A stretch of 39,867 bases of DNA from an uncultured Oscillospiraceae bacterium (GCA_905205085.1 CAJLCG010000006.1:1-39867), one strand, 5' to 3'. Shown: positions 1-8,497, counted from the first letter of the stretch. Notes: generated from the sequence alone by a model not told the origin. Made by a program: numbers and translations.

Positions 1-514
1 CCTTCTCCTCCAGCGCGGCGGCCTGGGCCTGGATGGTGCCCGCCTGCTCCTGAATGGCGGCCTGCTTGTCCTCCAGTTCTTGGGTCTGCTGGGTGATAGT
101 CTCCTCCTGCTGCACCAGCGTCTGTGCCTGAGACTGGATGGTAGCCTCCTTGCTCTCCAGCTCCTGGGCTTTGGCCTGGAGGTCCGCCTGCTGCTGGGCC
201 ACCTGGCCCTCCAGCTCGCTTACCTGGGTTTGATAGCCCGCCACGTCGCCTAAGTACTGCTGTGCCACCTGGAGCTCCACGGTATAGCTGCGGGTGGCAG
301 AGCTGTAACCGATTCCAACCACCGTGAAGCCGTAGCCCTGGGGCAGGATGCACTCCCCCTGGATCTCAGGCTTGTCCCAGGCGATGGCCTCGATGTCCTC
401 CAGGGAGGCAAACTCCCGCTCAAACACCGCCAGGTATCGCCCGTTGCTGCTGCCTCGGGTCACCATACCGCAGGTCACCCCGCCGATTTGAATCTGATTC
501 CCGTACAAACTCAT
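1..514 (-). CDS. Coiled-coil phage tail-end protein, 3' part missing
   Basis: The start codon at 514 overlaps the stop of the upstream gene in an ATGA arrangement, so the two are translationally coupled. The visible 171 residues run off the window edge. Residues 1-85 look globular (it begins MSLYGNQIQIGGVTCGMVTR). From about residue 95 onward the sequence is a Gln/Glu/Ala-rich heptad-like coiled coil with repeated Q-A-x-x-L-E units and no proline. It sits downstream of the tail fibre genes, where phages keep fibre tips, chaperones and lysis genes, so an extended tail-associated protein is the best guess. I do not recognise the family. Confidence 0.75.
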   Translation of the reverse strand, partial: MSLYGNQIQIGGVTCGMVTRGSSNGRYLAVFEREFASLEDIEAIAWDKPEIQGECILPQGYGFTVVGIGYSSATRSYTVELQVAQQYLGDVAGYQTQVSELEGQVAQQQADLQAKAQELESKEATIQSQAQTLVQQEETITQQTQELEDKQAAIQEQAGTIQAQAAALEEK

Positions 515-915
515 GTTTTCTCGCTCCTCTCATGATCTGACTTCTCCATTAAAAAAGGCATCAGGCCCTTAGGCCGCACTCGGCCTGGAACTCGGTACCC
601 TCTGCGGTGGGCCTCCTCCCGGCGAGACTGTTGCACCGCCGGGTCTTCAGGGGCCTTGACAGCTCGCCAGGGCTGCACATCCACCAGTTCCCCGGCAGGC
701 GACACCACCGCCTGCACATAGGGGTAATAGATCCGCAGCCGTTTGGCCAAAGGAGTATCCCCAGGGATTTCCCACCACTCAGCAGGATCCAGCTGGGGCA
801 AATCAGCCAACCTGGCCAACCGCTCCACTGGCACTTTAGACCCAGTCCCGTCCCGACGGTACTGCCCCGTCCAGATATATTCCAGCACTCCCATAGATGC
901 CTTATGTACCAGCAT
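511..915 (-). CDS. Hypothetical phage tail-region protein
   Basis: A 134-residue protein that I do not recognise. It has an aromatic patch near residues 11-18 (LEYIWTGQYRR), the segment AEWWEIPGD, and a basic, Arg-rich second half (SRREEAHRRGYRVPGRVRP). Its start at 915 lies 14 bases inside the upstream regulator-like gene and its stop overlaps the next start by ATGA, so it belongs to the same coupled operon. There is no signal peptide and no membrane segment. The XkdX-like and short tail proteins of related phages sit in this position, but no clear similarity is visible. Confidence 0.7.
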   Translation of the reverse strand: MLVHKASMGVLEYIWTGQYRRDGTGSKVPVERLARLADLPQLDPAEWWEIPGDTPLAKRLRIYYPYVQAVVSPAGELVDVQPWRAVKAPEDPAVQQSRREEAHRRGYRVPGRVRPKGLMPFLMEKSDHERSEKT

Positions 916-2023
916 GGCCGGTCACCATCCTTTGCATTTTCACATAGGTCGCCGGATCCAGCCGGGCACCAAGATTATCGGGAGGTGTCAGGTGTCCAAC
1001 TTGAACACCGCCGCGCCGCAGGCGAGCAAAAGCAGAGCGCACCGTTCTGGGCCGCAGCCCCATCTCCTGGGCTACGGTGTCCGGACTCTCACCCGCCTCC
1101 CGTCGGCGTTCCAGCTCGTAGAGATAACGGCTCATTCCACCCACTTTCTGGCCTCGGAAACAGAAACGGTAGTAGAAATACAGCGGCATCCCGGTTTCCA
1201 AAGCCAGGGAAACTGGATCCGCTCCTTCCCAGTTTTGGATTTCCGGCTTGCAGGTGGGCGTCCCCTGCGCTTCCAGTTGGCGTATGGTTCTCCCTGCTTT
1301 GGCTAGAGTTCGGGATACAGTGCTCGGCCTCAGTTCCAGCTTGTCCGCCAGTTCCAGCTGACTTTTTGGGCAGCCTGAGAGTACCAGCAGCATGAGCTGC
1401 CGTTGACGGTCCGTAAGTACCGGAACCTGGGACAGATACCGCGCCCAATCAAAACCATCCACCCCGTCCCGACAGGAGATAATCAACTTTTGGGCCTCCA
1501 CCCATTGCTCCATCCGATCCAGTCCGTTGTGAATTACCCGGGTGACAGTGGAGGATTTCACGCCATACCGCTGAGCAATAAGCTCCATGGAAAGCCCCTC
1601 GTTATAATAGGCGTTCAGGTACAGCCGCTGGCGGTCAGTAAGCCGTTGTGCTCCCTGGGCCATCCACTCCTGCAGCTGCTCCATGGTAACACCCAGGGTC
1701 ACAGAGTCTCCTGCCTCCACCTGCTGCCAGTTATGGCCCTCCAGGTCGCTCCAGCAGGCATTGGTGTACTCAAAGAAATCAAAGGTCATGGCGCCCACGT
1801 CCAGCCGTTTGCGCTGCGCTTTCCGCGCTTTCCGCTGTGCCGGTGGGTCCAGGTGGTCGATCTGCACTTGCACGTCACGGATAGCGGCCCGATAGGTACG
1901 GATCTTGGCCCGCAGCCCCTCCCGTTCTTCCGGGTGTTGGGCCTGCTTGAGCTGCTCCTGATAAACGTGCAGGCGGTCTTTCAGCTTCTCCAGCTGGGCG
2001 CGGCTCTCCTCCAGGGGAGTCAT
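902..2023 (-). CDS. Multi-HTH (sigma region 4-like) DNA-binding protein in the tail module
   Basis: The protein has 373 residues. Residues 1-75 form a charged coiled coil ending in a basic stretch. Three helix-turn-helix segments follow: about 128-170 (LTDRQRLYLNAYYNEGLS then MELIAQRYGVKSSTVTRVI), 203-248 (LTDRQRQLMLLVLSG then SQLELADKLELRPSTVSRTL) and 311-337 (GESPDTVAQEMGLRPRTVRS). The first two have the L-T-x-R-Q start and spacing of sigma-70 region 4/LuxR-like domains. No sigma region 2 is seen, so it is not a complete sigma factor. It overlaps its neighbours by 4 and 14 bases and is made with the tail proteins. Late regulation is possible, and so is a structural role; neither is shown. 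Confidence 0.85.
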   Translation of the reverse strand: MTPLEESRAQLEKLKDRLHVYQEQLKQAQHPEEREGLRAKIRTYRAAIRDVQVQIDHLDPPAQRKARKAQRKRLDVGAMTFDFFEYTNACWSDLEGHNWQQVEAGDSVTLGVTMEQLQEWMAQGAQRLTDRQRLYLNAYYNEGLSMELIAQRYGVKSSTVTRVIHNGLDRMEQWVEAQKLIISCRDGVDGFDWARYLSQVPVLTDRQRQLMLLVLSGCPKSQLELADKLELRPSTVSRTLAKAGRTIRQLEAQGTPTCKPEIQNWEGADPVSLALETGMPLYFYYRFCFRGQKVGGMSRYLYELERRREAGESPDTVAQEMGLRPRTVRSAFARLRRGGVQVGHLTPPDNLGARLDPATYVKMQRMVTGHAGT

Positions 2024-2442
2024 AGCTGGATGGCGGTGAGTACCGCCCGCCCGTCATAACTGGTGGTGGCGGCGCAGTGGAGAACAATATCCCCGCTGGC
2101 CCCCAGGGTGGCGTAAGATTCTTTCGCTGCCCAACTGTCAGTGACATAGGCCCCGTTTCGTCGGGAGGCAAACTGGTGGTAAAGGACCGTCCCTGTCATG
2201 TTGTGTGTAGCCGCCGGGATGGTAATGGTGCGCTCCCCGCTCCCTTGGACCCAGTCGGCGGCTGTGAAAGTTTTTACATAGTACTCCGCCCCACCCCCCA
2301 GCTGCTTATTGTCCAGCTTGGCTTGAAGAGACTGACCATCGGAGAACTTGACCGCGTCGGCTGGGAGGTTCTTTCCCCGCACCTGGCCAATGGCCTCATC
2401 GATCTGAGGCCCGGTGAAGGCACCGTTATACCCTTCTGCCAT
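2020..2442 (-). CDS. Short tail fibre-like protein
   Basis: The protein has 140 residues, begins MAEGYNGAFTGPQIDEAIGQ and has a good ribosome binding site (GAGGGGGTGAACCT) before the start at 2442. The N-terminal segment (FTGPQIDEAIGQVRGKNLPA) is typical of short phage fibre proteins that attach to the baseplate. The remainder is Thr/Ser/Ala-rich and beta-like, ending in LTAIQL. It overlaps the next gene by four bases. A receptor-binding or fibre-tip role is inferred from composition and position only. Confidence 0.78.
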   Translation of the reverse strand: MAEGYNGAFTGPQIDEAIGQVRGKNLPADAVKFSDGQSLQAKLDNKQLGGGAEYYVKTFTAADWVQGSGERTITIPAATHNMTGTVLYHQFASRRNGAYVTDSWAAKESYATLGASGDIVLHCAATTSYDGRAVLTAIQL

Positions 2443-2446
2443 AGGT

Positions 2447-2821
2447 TCACCCCCTCATGCACAAATAGTCCCGGCCATCCGCCGTCCGATAGGAGGCGGC
2501 TCCAGAGGGAATATACAGGTGATTGTCGTTCCAGCTGCCATCCTCGCCTTGGACAAACAGAGAGATGCGATATTCTCCATCTCCCTGGATCAAAAAGTCG
2601 TCATATACCTCAAAGGTGCGCTGAGTATTGGCTGGGGTGGCGGAGAAAGAGGCCACGAGGGCCCCCTTCCCCAGACCCCAGTCCTCCCCGGTCTTGGTGG
2701 CCCGGCACTCAAAGGCGGTGTAACTTCTATCAGCCTGGAAAGAAACCACAACATGGTCAAATCCTGCCGCCGGGGACACCTTTTCCCCGGATACCGAGAA
2801 GGTCAAATTGGGGGCTCCCAT
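2447..2821 (-). CDS. Hypothetical tail protein, beta-rich
   Basis: The ATG at 2821 shares a base with the upstream stop (TGATG) and has GGAG nine bases before it, so it is preferred to an in-frame TTG at 2836. The product has about 124 residues, begins MGAPNLTFSVSGEKVSPAAG and alternates hydrophobic and polar residues like a beta-sandwich. It probably forms part of the distal tail with the Ig-like protein upstream, whose composition it resembles. I do not recognise a specific family. Confidence 0.78.
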   Translation of the reverse strand: MGAPNLTFSVSGEKVSPAAGFDHVVVSFQADRSYTAFECRATKTGEDWGLGKGALVASFSATPANTQRTFEVYDDFLIQGDGEYRISLFVQGEDGSWNDNHLYIPSGAASYRTADGRDYLCMRG

Positions 2822-3483
2822 CAGGCCACACTCCAAGTTCCTGCCTCGTTGCGCACGAATACCTTTACGATCTTCACCCCGTCACCGGTGCTGGCGGTCT
2901 CCAGGTCGGCGCCGGTGATGGTGACCTGAATATTCGTAGAAGCTGGGTAGCTGCCTTCATTGCCGCTGGTATTCACCGAGCCGCCGGAGGTGGGGATCAC
3001 GGTACCGGCGTCCTGGGTGCTGTTAGAGGCGGGCACCACACACACCTTGTACTCCTCAAAAATTACATCGGCAGTAAAGTTGATCACCGCCTGATTAAAG
3101 CCGCTAACCTTGGAGATCTTACTCTTGTCGGGTCCTGTGACCGTGACCACAGGCACCTTGGTATCCAGAGTGATGTCGTCGGACACCTCTCCACTCTCGT
3201 TTCCTACGTCGTCCCGCACCTTGATATGTACGGTTTTCAGACCATCGCCGCTGGTGAGATTGACACTCTTGGAGGTAGCAAAGGTCTCCCAGTTGGCGCT
3301 TCCTTCATCAGCGGCACCCTCAATGCCCCAGATCTTCATCTGGTATCCGGTGGCTTCCTCATCCCCCAGGCCAATGGTCAGGGAAACAGCAGTGGAAGTG
3401 GCGTACAGCGCCCCGTCGTTAATGGACAACGTCAGCCCGGCAGGGGCAGTGGTGTCTAAGTGCAGGTTAAAATAGCTTGCCAT
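2821..3483 (-). CDS. Ig-like-domain tail protein
   Basis: The protein has 220 residues with two Ig/fibronectin-like beta domains, about 10-105 and 106-220. Markers are D-x-x-G-N-E-S in a turn (VRDDVGNESGEVSDDITLDT), then DTKVPVVTVTGPD opening the second domain and VFVRNEAGTWSVA at the end. Such domains decorate phage tails and are thought to bind surface carbohydrates weakly. The start at 3483 is preceded by AAAAAAGGAGAATGAGAA. The order in the operon places it just after the baseplate genes. A surface-binding fibre role is inferred. Confidence 0.82.
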   Translation of the reverse strand: MASYFNLHLDTTAPAGLTLSINDGALYATSTAVSLTIGLGDEEATGYQMKIWGIEGAADEGSANWETFATSKSVNLTSGDGLKTVHIKVRDDVGNESGEVSDDITLDTKVPVVTVTGPDKSKISKVSGFNQAVINFTADVIFEEYKVCVVPASNSTQDAGTVIPTSGGSVNTSGNEGSYPASTNIQVTITGADLETASTGDGVKIVKVFVRNEAGTWSVA

Positions 3484-3486
3484 TTC

Positions 3487-3630
3487 TCATTCTCCTTTTT
3501 TCGTTTCCAGTTGAATGTACACGTAGGCTCCTGGTCGCTCCAGAATGGGCTGTAAACCCACCAGCGCGCTCTTGATTCCCATTTCCCCCACCATCAGGGT
3601 AGAAACAGGCTGTTCGCCCTGTCTGATCAT
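3487..3630 (-). CDS. Small phage tail-operon protein (47 aa)
   Basis: This short gene sits between the baseplate-upper-like gene (stop at 3635) and the Ig-like gene (start at 3483). It starts with ATG at 3630 after a strong GGGGGTGAGG site and gives a 47-residue product beginning MIRQGEQPVSTLMVGEMGIK and ending in LETKKGE. It fits the tight packing of the operon, where four-base gaps are the rule. No membrane segment is seen. Its function is unknown. Confidence 0.7.
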   Translation of the reverse strand: MIRQGEQPVSTLMVGEMGIKSALVGLQPILERPGAYVYIQLETKKGE

Positions 3631-3634
3631 CGCC

Positions 3635-4222
3635 TCACCCCCGAATCAGATACAGAGTGGAGGAATCTTTTTTCTCCAGGGCCTCGTACTCTCCCCGGTC
3701 AAGCACCCGGATTGTCTGGACCTCCTGGGACGTAATTCCCCCACCACCTTCACCAGGCAGGGGAATGTCGGTGGACACATACTCCCCCAGCTCGGGGTCG
3801 TAACACATCCAAGTACCTCCAGGCCCTGGCTTGGGGGGATTGGCGTTGAGCTGGCGCAGGCGCTCCTCAGCCTGAGAAAATTCGCTGGGCAGTTGGGGCC
3901 ATTGTCCGTCCCCAGACAGGGAGGGCGGGATATAGATGGTGAGCACGTTGGTGTGCCGCACCAGATCCTCCTGAGTCCCCCGGAGCTGGATGCGCCAGTA
4001 CCCCGCCCGGGAGAGCATCTGGGCGGTAAGGTTAATACCCAGCCCATTCTCAGTCTTTTCCAGGGTAATAATGTTGAGTTCCGTCCCCGCTTGGGTCAGA
4101 AGACTCCAGGCCCAGCCGTTAGGGATATCCCCCTCAATATCCAGTCGGCGGGTCAGGTTGTCGTGCTGCCGGGCAATCACTTCCTGTTCCGCCGTGATGC
4201 CCCAGTCTTCAAACCGGATCAT
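3635..4222 (-). CDS. Baseplate upper protein-like (BppU-type) tail protein
   Basis: The 195-residue product begins MIRFEDWGITAEQEVIARQH, followed by a beta-rich domain (LTRRLDIEGDIPNGWAWSLL) like the N-terminal domain of BppU-type baseplate/fibre adaptors. A Pro/Gly-rich linker (PPKPGPGG and PGEGGGG) leads to a C-terminal segment with VLDRGEYEAL...STLYLIRG, a pattern common at fibre C-termini. It is located directly after the DUF2313-like baseplate gene, as in related phages. The assignment rests on pattern and position. Confidence 0.7.
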   Translation of the reverse strand: MIRFEDWGITAEQEVIARQHDNLTRRLDIEGDIPNGWAWSLLTQAGTELNIITLEKTENGLGINLTAQMLSRAGYWRIQLRGTQEDLVRHTNVLTIYIPPSLSGDGQWPQLPSEFSQAEERLRQLNANPPKPGPGGTWMCYDPELGEYVSTDIPLPGEGGGGITSQEVQTIRVLDRGEYEALEKKDSSTLYLIRG

Positions 4223-4313
4223 CTCGTACCTCCTCTCTGTGTGGCGGCTGTTTCAACCTGGGTAGGCAGGGACTGTTTGGTGTATGTTTTTGTCCCGCAA
4301 CGGTCAAACAAGC

Positions 4314-4883
4314 TCATTCTTTCTTGTGGCAGAAGAAAGAAGATTCCAACTCTGCCCAGCTCTTAAAACGTGCCTCCAACTGCTCCCAGGTAAGGCCTGC
4401 TGCCTCCAGATCCTCCCAACGAATTTTCTCAATGATGAATCGCAAATGGGCAGGTTTGATCTCTTCCACAGTATTCAGCAGCAGTTGGGCATCGATGCTG
4501 ATAAAGGTAGCTTCCTCCCCGTAGAAACGCAGGGAAAAAGAGTAATCATGAAAATTCTCGGTTACTGCCGCACCGTAACCGGTGAGGGCTTCGGCCAACG
4601 CTCGGATCATCTCCGCATTGGTGGTACCGGTGGAACACAACTTTGCAACCACAGCCGCCCGTCGTGCCTCCAACGTCTGGCCGTCACTGGGGGAGATACT
4701 TACCAGCCGTTCCCACTCCTTGAGGCCCCAGGTGGCAGTAGGAACAAAAAATTGATCTGCCAGATCCCGGGTCGCCTCCCAGTATTCCTGAGCAAGTTCT
4801 GTCATGGAGTCGGCTACCGCTGCGGTCTCAGGGCTGTCCCGCAGTCTCTGGGGCAGTCGCTCCAGCTTACCCAGTTCTGTCAT
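4314..4883 (-). CDS. Baseplate protein, YmfQ/DUF2313 (XkdU-like) family
   Basis: The start at 4883 follows GAGAGGAGTGAGAGT and is preferred to an upstream codon at 4907 inside the neighbouring gene. The product has 189 residues. Features of the DUF2313/YmfQ family are the N-terminal LPQRLRDSPETAAV...ELAQEYWEATRDLADQFF segment, then LKEWERLV-I-P-S and the later EIKPAHL motif. This family (XkdU in PBSX) forms part of the baseplate wedge. It follows the J-like protein directly, as expected. About 90 bases without a gene separate it from the next gene. Confidence 0.85.
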   Translation of the reverse strand: MTELGKLERLPQRLRDSPETAAVADSMTELAQEYWEATRDLADQFFVPTATWGLKEWERLVSISPSDGQTLEARRAAVVAKLCSTGTTNAEMIRALAEALTGYGAAVTENFHDYSFSLRFYGEEATFISIDAQLLLNTVEEIKPAHLRFIIEKIRWEDLEAAGLTWEQLEARFKSWAELESSFFCHKKE

Positions 4884-4896
4884 ACTCTCACTCCTC

Positions 4897-5982
4897 TCAG
4901 CCGGCACGGATGTAGACTGTCCCCAGTACGGGTACCTGCTCCACAGTCACCGGGACATTTTCTGTCCCATTATTCACAGTGAGCGAGGAGCAGTCCACCA
5001 CGCCCCGGCAGAACAGCAGCATGGCCATGACCCGAACATACCGCACCGGCTCCTGGGCGCCCATCTCCATTCCCAGAAGCATTTCCCTCAGTTTCTCCTC
5101 CAGCTCCTTCTGCACCGTTTCCGGAAGAACGCCACCTTCCAGAGTACAGGTAGCCTCCACGTCGATAGACAAGGCCTGGGCAGACACCACGGTAACCTGA
5201 GCTCCAATGGGCCGCACCGATTCGATGTACTGGGCCACCTGGGTGACGATCAGCTCGTCCAACGGCTCCTTGTCCTCGCTGGCTACCACAACCTTCACCG
5301 TCCCGTTTCCGTTCCACAATGGGATCACCGCCGCATTTCCCACGCCGGACACCGACCTGGCCCATTGTTTGTAGTGGTTGATGTTACCCGATGCCACAGG
5401 CTCGGATAGGAAAGTGTGGATCCGGTCATAGAAGGAGGCATCGCTTTCCTCGTCCGCTCCTCCCTCTCCCGGTTTCTCATTCGTCACCTTGGTGATCCCG
5501 GCCAGGCTTACCGCAAGCCGGGTAACGGTCCCCACTGCTACGTTATAGATCTCACCAGGCTGCTCCGCCGTTGCTGGTACCTGAGCTGTCCCACCGGTGA
5601 TAGAGGCGTCCAAATCGGTGGTAAAACGCAGGCCACTGGTGGATACAGCCACCGTCCCCTTGGGGATCACGGCGCCTTCTTCCCCGGTGAAAGTCAACGC
5701 CACATAGGCTGTGGCCGACGGGGTACGGCGGAGTCCGTACATATCTCCAAAGCGGTCCAGATAGGGTCCGGATTCCTCACTGGGTACAGCAGCCGCCAGC
5801 AGGGTGGGATGGTAGGACAGGCCTTTGTAGATCTGATAGGCAGCCTGGGAATAAAGCAGATCTGTATACGAACCCTCCCGGGTATCCACTGACACTCCTG
5901 CCTCTGACAGCTTCCGCACCATAGCGGCTTTCAGGCTCTCTGGGCTTATGTCCTGAATCAATTCGTCAAAGTCCAGCGGCAT
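4897..5982 (-). CDS. Baseplate J-like protein (XkdT-like)
   Basis: The protein has 361 residues. The N-terminal part carries the baseplate J signature: REGSYTDLLYSQAAYQIYK and then EESGPYLDRFGDMYGLRR (about 36-86). It continues with FTGEEGAVIPKGTVAVSTSG and the D-E-S-D-A-S-F-Y-D-R-I segment near 180. Family members form the outer wedge of contractile-tail baseplates and link the fibre network to the central hub. The start overlaps the XkdS-like gene by 17 bases. Length and motifs match XkdT/P2 gpJ relatives. Confidence 0.93.
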   Translation of the reverse strand: MPLDFDELIQDISPESLKAAMVRKLSEAGVSVDTREGSYTDLLYSQAAYQIYKGLSYHPTLLAAAVPSEESGPYLDRFGDMYGLRRTPSATAYVALTFTGEEGAVIPKGTVAVSTSGLRFTTDLDASITGGTAQVPATAEQPGEIYNVAVGTVTRLAVSLAGITKVTNEKPGEGGADEESDASFYDRIHTFLSEPVASGNINHYKQWARSVSGVGNAAVIPLWNGNGTVKVVVASEDKEPLDELIVTQVAQYIESVRPIGAQVTVVSAQALSIDVEATCTLEGGVLPETVQKELEEKLREMLLGMEMGAQEPVRYVRVMAMLLFCRGVVDCSSLTVNNGTENVPVTVEQVPVLGTVYIRAG

Positions 5983-6397
5983 TTACTTTCACCTCCCCGT
6001 AAATCGTGTCTACCGCACAGCAGATGGCAATGGTAGACCCGGAAAAGTTCACAGAGATCTGCCGCACACCGGTAATGTATGGATTGACTGTCAAACAATC
6101 TCGAACATAGCGCACCGCCTCCGACTCCTTCACCGTCTGGGAAAAGGGCCGGCCGGTGAGCAGCTGCAGCTCGTTACCCCAGTTCCAGGAGAAAATGTCC
6201 AGAGAGGTGCGCACATAATGCAGGGTATTCCACACCCAGGTGGCCACCGCCTGAGCACCAGTGACCCACACTGGGCTTCCGTTGCGCCACCTGGGGCGGT
6301 CGTGTTCAAAATCCCAAGCTACCTCCCGATACAGCGGCAGCGCAGGGCTGCTTTGGTCCCCTTCGGCGGGGACTTGGATTAAAGGAAATAAGGTCAT
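5966..6397 (-). CDS. Baseplate wedge protein, XkdS/DUF2634 (gp25-like)
   Basis: The 143-residue product has the DUF2634 layout: an N-terminal strand region, AVATWVWNTLHYVRTSLDIFSWNWGNELQ in the middle, ESEAVRYVRDCLTVNPYI in the helical part and a C-terminal VDTIYGEVKV strand. XkdS and T4 gp25 relatives nucleate sheath assembly at the baseplate. It overlaps the gene before it by four bases and the one after it by 17, in the PBSX order R-S-T. Confidence 0.88.
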   Translation of the reverse strand: MTLFPLIQVPAEGDQSSPALPLYREVAWDFEHDRPRWRNGSPVWVTGAQAVATWVWNTLHYVRTSLDIFSWNWGNELQLLTGRPFSQTVKESEAVRYVRDCLTVNPYITGVRQISVNFSGSTIAICCAVDTIYGEVKVNAAGL

Positions 6398-6858
6398 ACC
6401 TGTACCGCCTTACAAATCACGTAGTAAATTTGTCCCTCCTGATCTGGCAGCAATACCACCTGGTCCCCTATCTTCAGCCGGTTTTCCTTCAGCGACAACT
6501 TTCCCCTTATGATGCCAAACATATCACCCGGCAGCTCATACAGTGGGATGGATGTAATGGTGGTCAGACCTACTTGGATGAAGGTCTTAACATATCGCCC
6601 TCCTATGTCCAGAGTGGTAAGTGCTCCCTCGGTTTTGATCAAATCGATTCTGATTTCAAATGGTTCCTCGTAGCCAGCCAAGAGGCTGGGATTGACAAGA
6701 AGATCTTCTTGGTCCAACTGCAGTCCATTCGCCTGGATTACAAGCCGCCCCGGTCCGATATCCATTACTCGTCCCAGGCACCATCCCGGTGGCTGAACTT
6801 CAGCAGCCTGCTCCTGCATTTCCAGCAACATACCGGCATAAGGGTCTACTTTACTCAT
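6394..6858 (-). CDS. Baseplate/tail protein, XkdR/DUF2577-like
   Basis: The 154-residue product begins MSKVDPYAGMLLEMQEQAA, then has the G-R-V-x-x-I-G-P-G-R-L-V-I segment and ends in LKIGDQVVLLPDQEGQIYYV, a short OB/SH3-like beta barrel. This composition and the position between XkdQ-like and XkdS-like genes match the DUF2577/XkdR family. It starts at 6858, four bases inside the previous gene, and ends four bases inside the next one. Confidence 0.85.
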   Translation of the reverse strand: MSKVDPYAGMLLEMQEQAAEVQPPGWCLGRVMDIGPGRLVIQANGLQLDQEDLLVNPSLLAGYEEPFEIRIDLIKTEGALTTLDIGGRYVKTFIQVGLTTITSIPLYELPGDMFGIIRGKLSLKENRLKIGDQVVLLPDQEGQIYYVICKAVQV

Positions 6859-7841
6859 TCCAGCTCACTCCCACTCTCCGTTTCATACATCAGATTGCGC
6901 AGGCTCAGGGTCAAGTTGGTGGTGTAATTTCCTTCTTGCCAGACATGGCGGTCACTTTCAATCCAAAGCACTCCGGATAGTCCGGTTACCGGCTGACGCA
7001 CCACCACGGTTTTACCAGTGGTGAGCCGCAGGTCTCCCATGCAGCTCACGGCGATGGTCTGACTTAACCCCTGATCCCTCAGGATCTGCTCCGCCTCCTG
7101 TTTGGCGTCTTGGCCATCCTGCTGGGTGATGTGTTTTTCCAGCAGCCCATACAGTTCCACAGCATCATCGTCCCGAACAGTAGACAGTCTGTTTCCTTCT
7201 TTGTCATAGATCCCTACACTGTTGCGCATATCCTCAATAGATTCTACCGTGCGGGAGGTCAACAGATTGGACTGGGGTTGGATCACCAGATTTTCCGCCG
7301 ACTCGCTCCGCACTGACACCACCAGCTTGTCCCACTCAAAGCGGGCCATGTACTGCTGTCCGGTCTGTCTGGAGGCCAAGGTATACAGGCTGGTAACGAT
7401 GCTCCACAAAGACACCCGTGAGAACTTGCGCCGCACCGGCACCCCAGTGACAGCCAACTGCCCCACGGGGATTCCATAGTTCTTGCAGATCCGGGAAACT
7501 GCTGCCTCCGGGGTCTCGTCACGGATCTTCTCAGTCCCGTCGTTGCCTGCCAGAAACCGGCCCCGGTCATGGGCTACCACAGGCACCATGGCTTGGGTAT
7601 CTTCCAGCTGGCGGGTAACCACTTGTCCTTGAAAGACGGGGATCTTGTCGTCGCTCCAGAAGCTGATGGTGGCTCCCACCGGGCACTCCACGGCCGGAAG
7701 GTTGGGGTCTGCCTGGCTGGTGGCCAGGTCAAAGGTCAGGGTGCGGGCAGCCCGCTGTTTGTCGCCGCTCCAAACCACATTGCCTACCAGGCCCCAGGCA
7801 TTTTCCACTGTGGTAGAACCGCTGGTAATCGTTAGAATCAT
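6855..7841 (-). CDS. Baseplate hub protein, XkdQ/gpD-like
   Basis: The protein has 328 residues. Motifs of the XkdQ hub family are visible: an N-terminal beta domain (ENAWGLVGNVVWSGDKQRAARTL split across strands), then ARFEWDKLVVSV, an R-T-V-E-S-I-E-D-M-R-N-S-V segment and a C-terminal LWIESDRHVWQ. XkdQ corresponds to the gp27/gpD hub around the tail tip. It overlaps its neighbours by four bases on both sides. No lysozyme domain is fused to it. Confidence 0.9.
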   Translation of the reverse strand: MILTITSGSTTVENAWGLVGNVVWSGDKQRAARTLTFDLATSQADPNLPAVECPVGATISFWSDDKIPVFQGQVVTRQLEDTQAMVPVVAHDRGRFLAGNDGTEKIRDETPEAAVSRICKNYGIPVGQLAVTGVPVRRKFSRVSLWSIVTSLYTLASRQTGQQYMARFEWDKLVVSVRSESAENLVIQPQSNLLTSRTVESIEDMRNSVGIYDKEGNRLSTVRDDDAVELYGLLEKHITQQDGQDAKQEAEQILRDQGLSQTIAVSCMGDLRLTTGKTVVVRQPVTGLSGVLWIESDRHVWQEGNYTTNLTLSLRNLMYETESGSELE

Positions 7842-8497
7842 CCGCTCACCCCCAGCTGGGCCTTAGTTGGGATGGTCAGCACCTGTCCAGGAGTAATAAG
7901 ATGAGGGTTTTTTATGCCGTTGTAGGCCGCCAGAGCGTTATAATACTTTGCTGTACCATCGCCGTAGAACCGACGGCATATAACGGAAAGACAATCCCCG
8001 GTGACCACGGTATAGGTCTGGGCGGCCGGCACTTCCTCCGGCTCACCTCGGCTGCTGTTCGACTCGGCTGAGCCGCTCCCAGTCTGGGTGGTCACAGCCT
8101 TTAATTCGGGAGAGGCTTTCAGGTACACCTTAGCATAGACATCTCCGGTACCGTCCCGTTCCTCATAGGTCACCTCCTCAAGGATGACCCGTTCATTTAT
8201 CACTCCAGGAACAACATAGCGCACGATTTTGTGTCCTGTGGCCCAGGCCTTCAACTTGTCTATGTAGTAATAAGGTTCCAGAATGGCCCCGGCAGATACA
8301 AACGGGTAGTTTCTGGCAGGAAGCAAAAACTCCAAGGGGCCAGAATAGGCCGCCGGATCACCGGGCAGATAGACCAGGCCGGTGCCGTTTACAGTGATTT
8401 CCCTGGCCGTCTGGCCGGCGCCCCAACCAAAGGGAACAGGCGGAACAGGGAGCTGCAGCTCCTCGCCGTCCGCCAGAAAGGAAAATACTAGACTCAT
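7838..8497 (-). CDS. LysM-domain tail assembly protein (XkdP-like)
   Basis: The protein has 219 residues. The N-terminal two thirds match the XkdP pattern (LPVPPVPFGW early on, then YYIDKLKAWATGHKIVRYVV). A C-terminal LysM domain of about 50 residues follows (YTVVTGDCLSVICRRFYGDG ... NPHLITPGQVLTIP). LysM in this family is structural and may hold peptidoglycan or the hub. It follows the tape measure gene and precedes XkdQ-like, as in PBSX. Confidence 0.92.
   Translation of the reverse strand: MSLVFSFLADGEELQLPVPPVPFGWGAGQTAREITVNGTGLVYLPGDPAAYSGPLEFLLPARNYPFVSAGAILEPYYYIDKLKAWATGHKIVRYVVPGVINERVILEEVTYEERDGTGDVYAKVYLKASPELKAVTTQTGSGSAESNSSRGEPEEVPAAQTYTVVTGDCLSVICRRFYGDGTAKYYNALAAYNGIKNPHLITPGQVLTIPTKAQLGVSG

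Noticed and set aside
1..514. Diversity-generating retroelement acting on the tail fibres
   Set aside because: No reverse transcriptase gene and no template/variable repeat pair were noticed in the window. One could still lie left of it.
2077..3459. A 460-codon plus-strand open frame opposite the tail fibre genes
   Set aside because: It is a GC-driven shadow. The minus-strand genes below it have good starts, coupling and phage-like products; this frame has low-complexity His/Gly/Leu-rich sequence and no fitting start.
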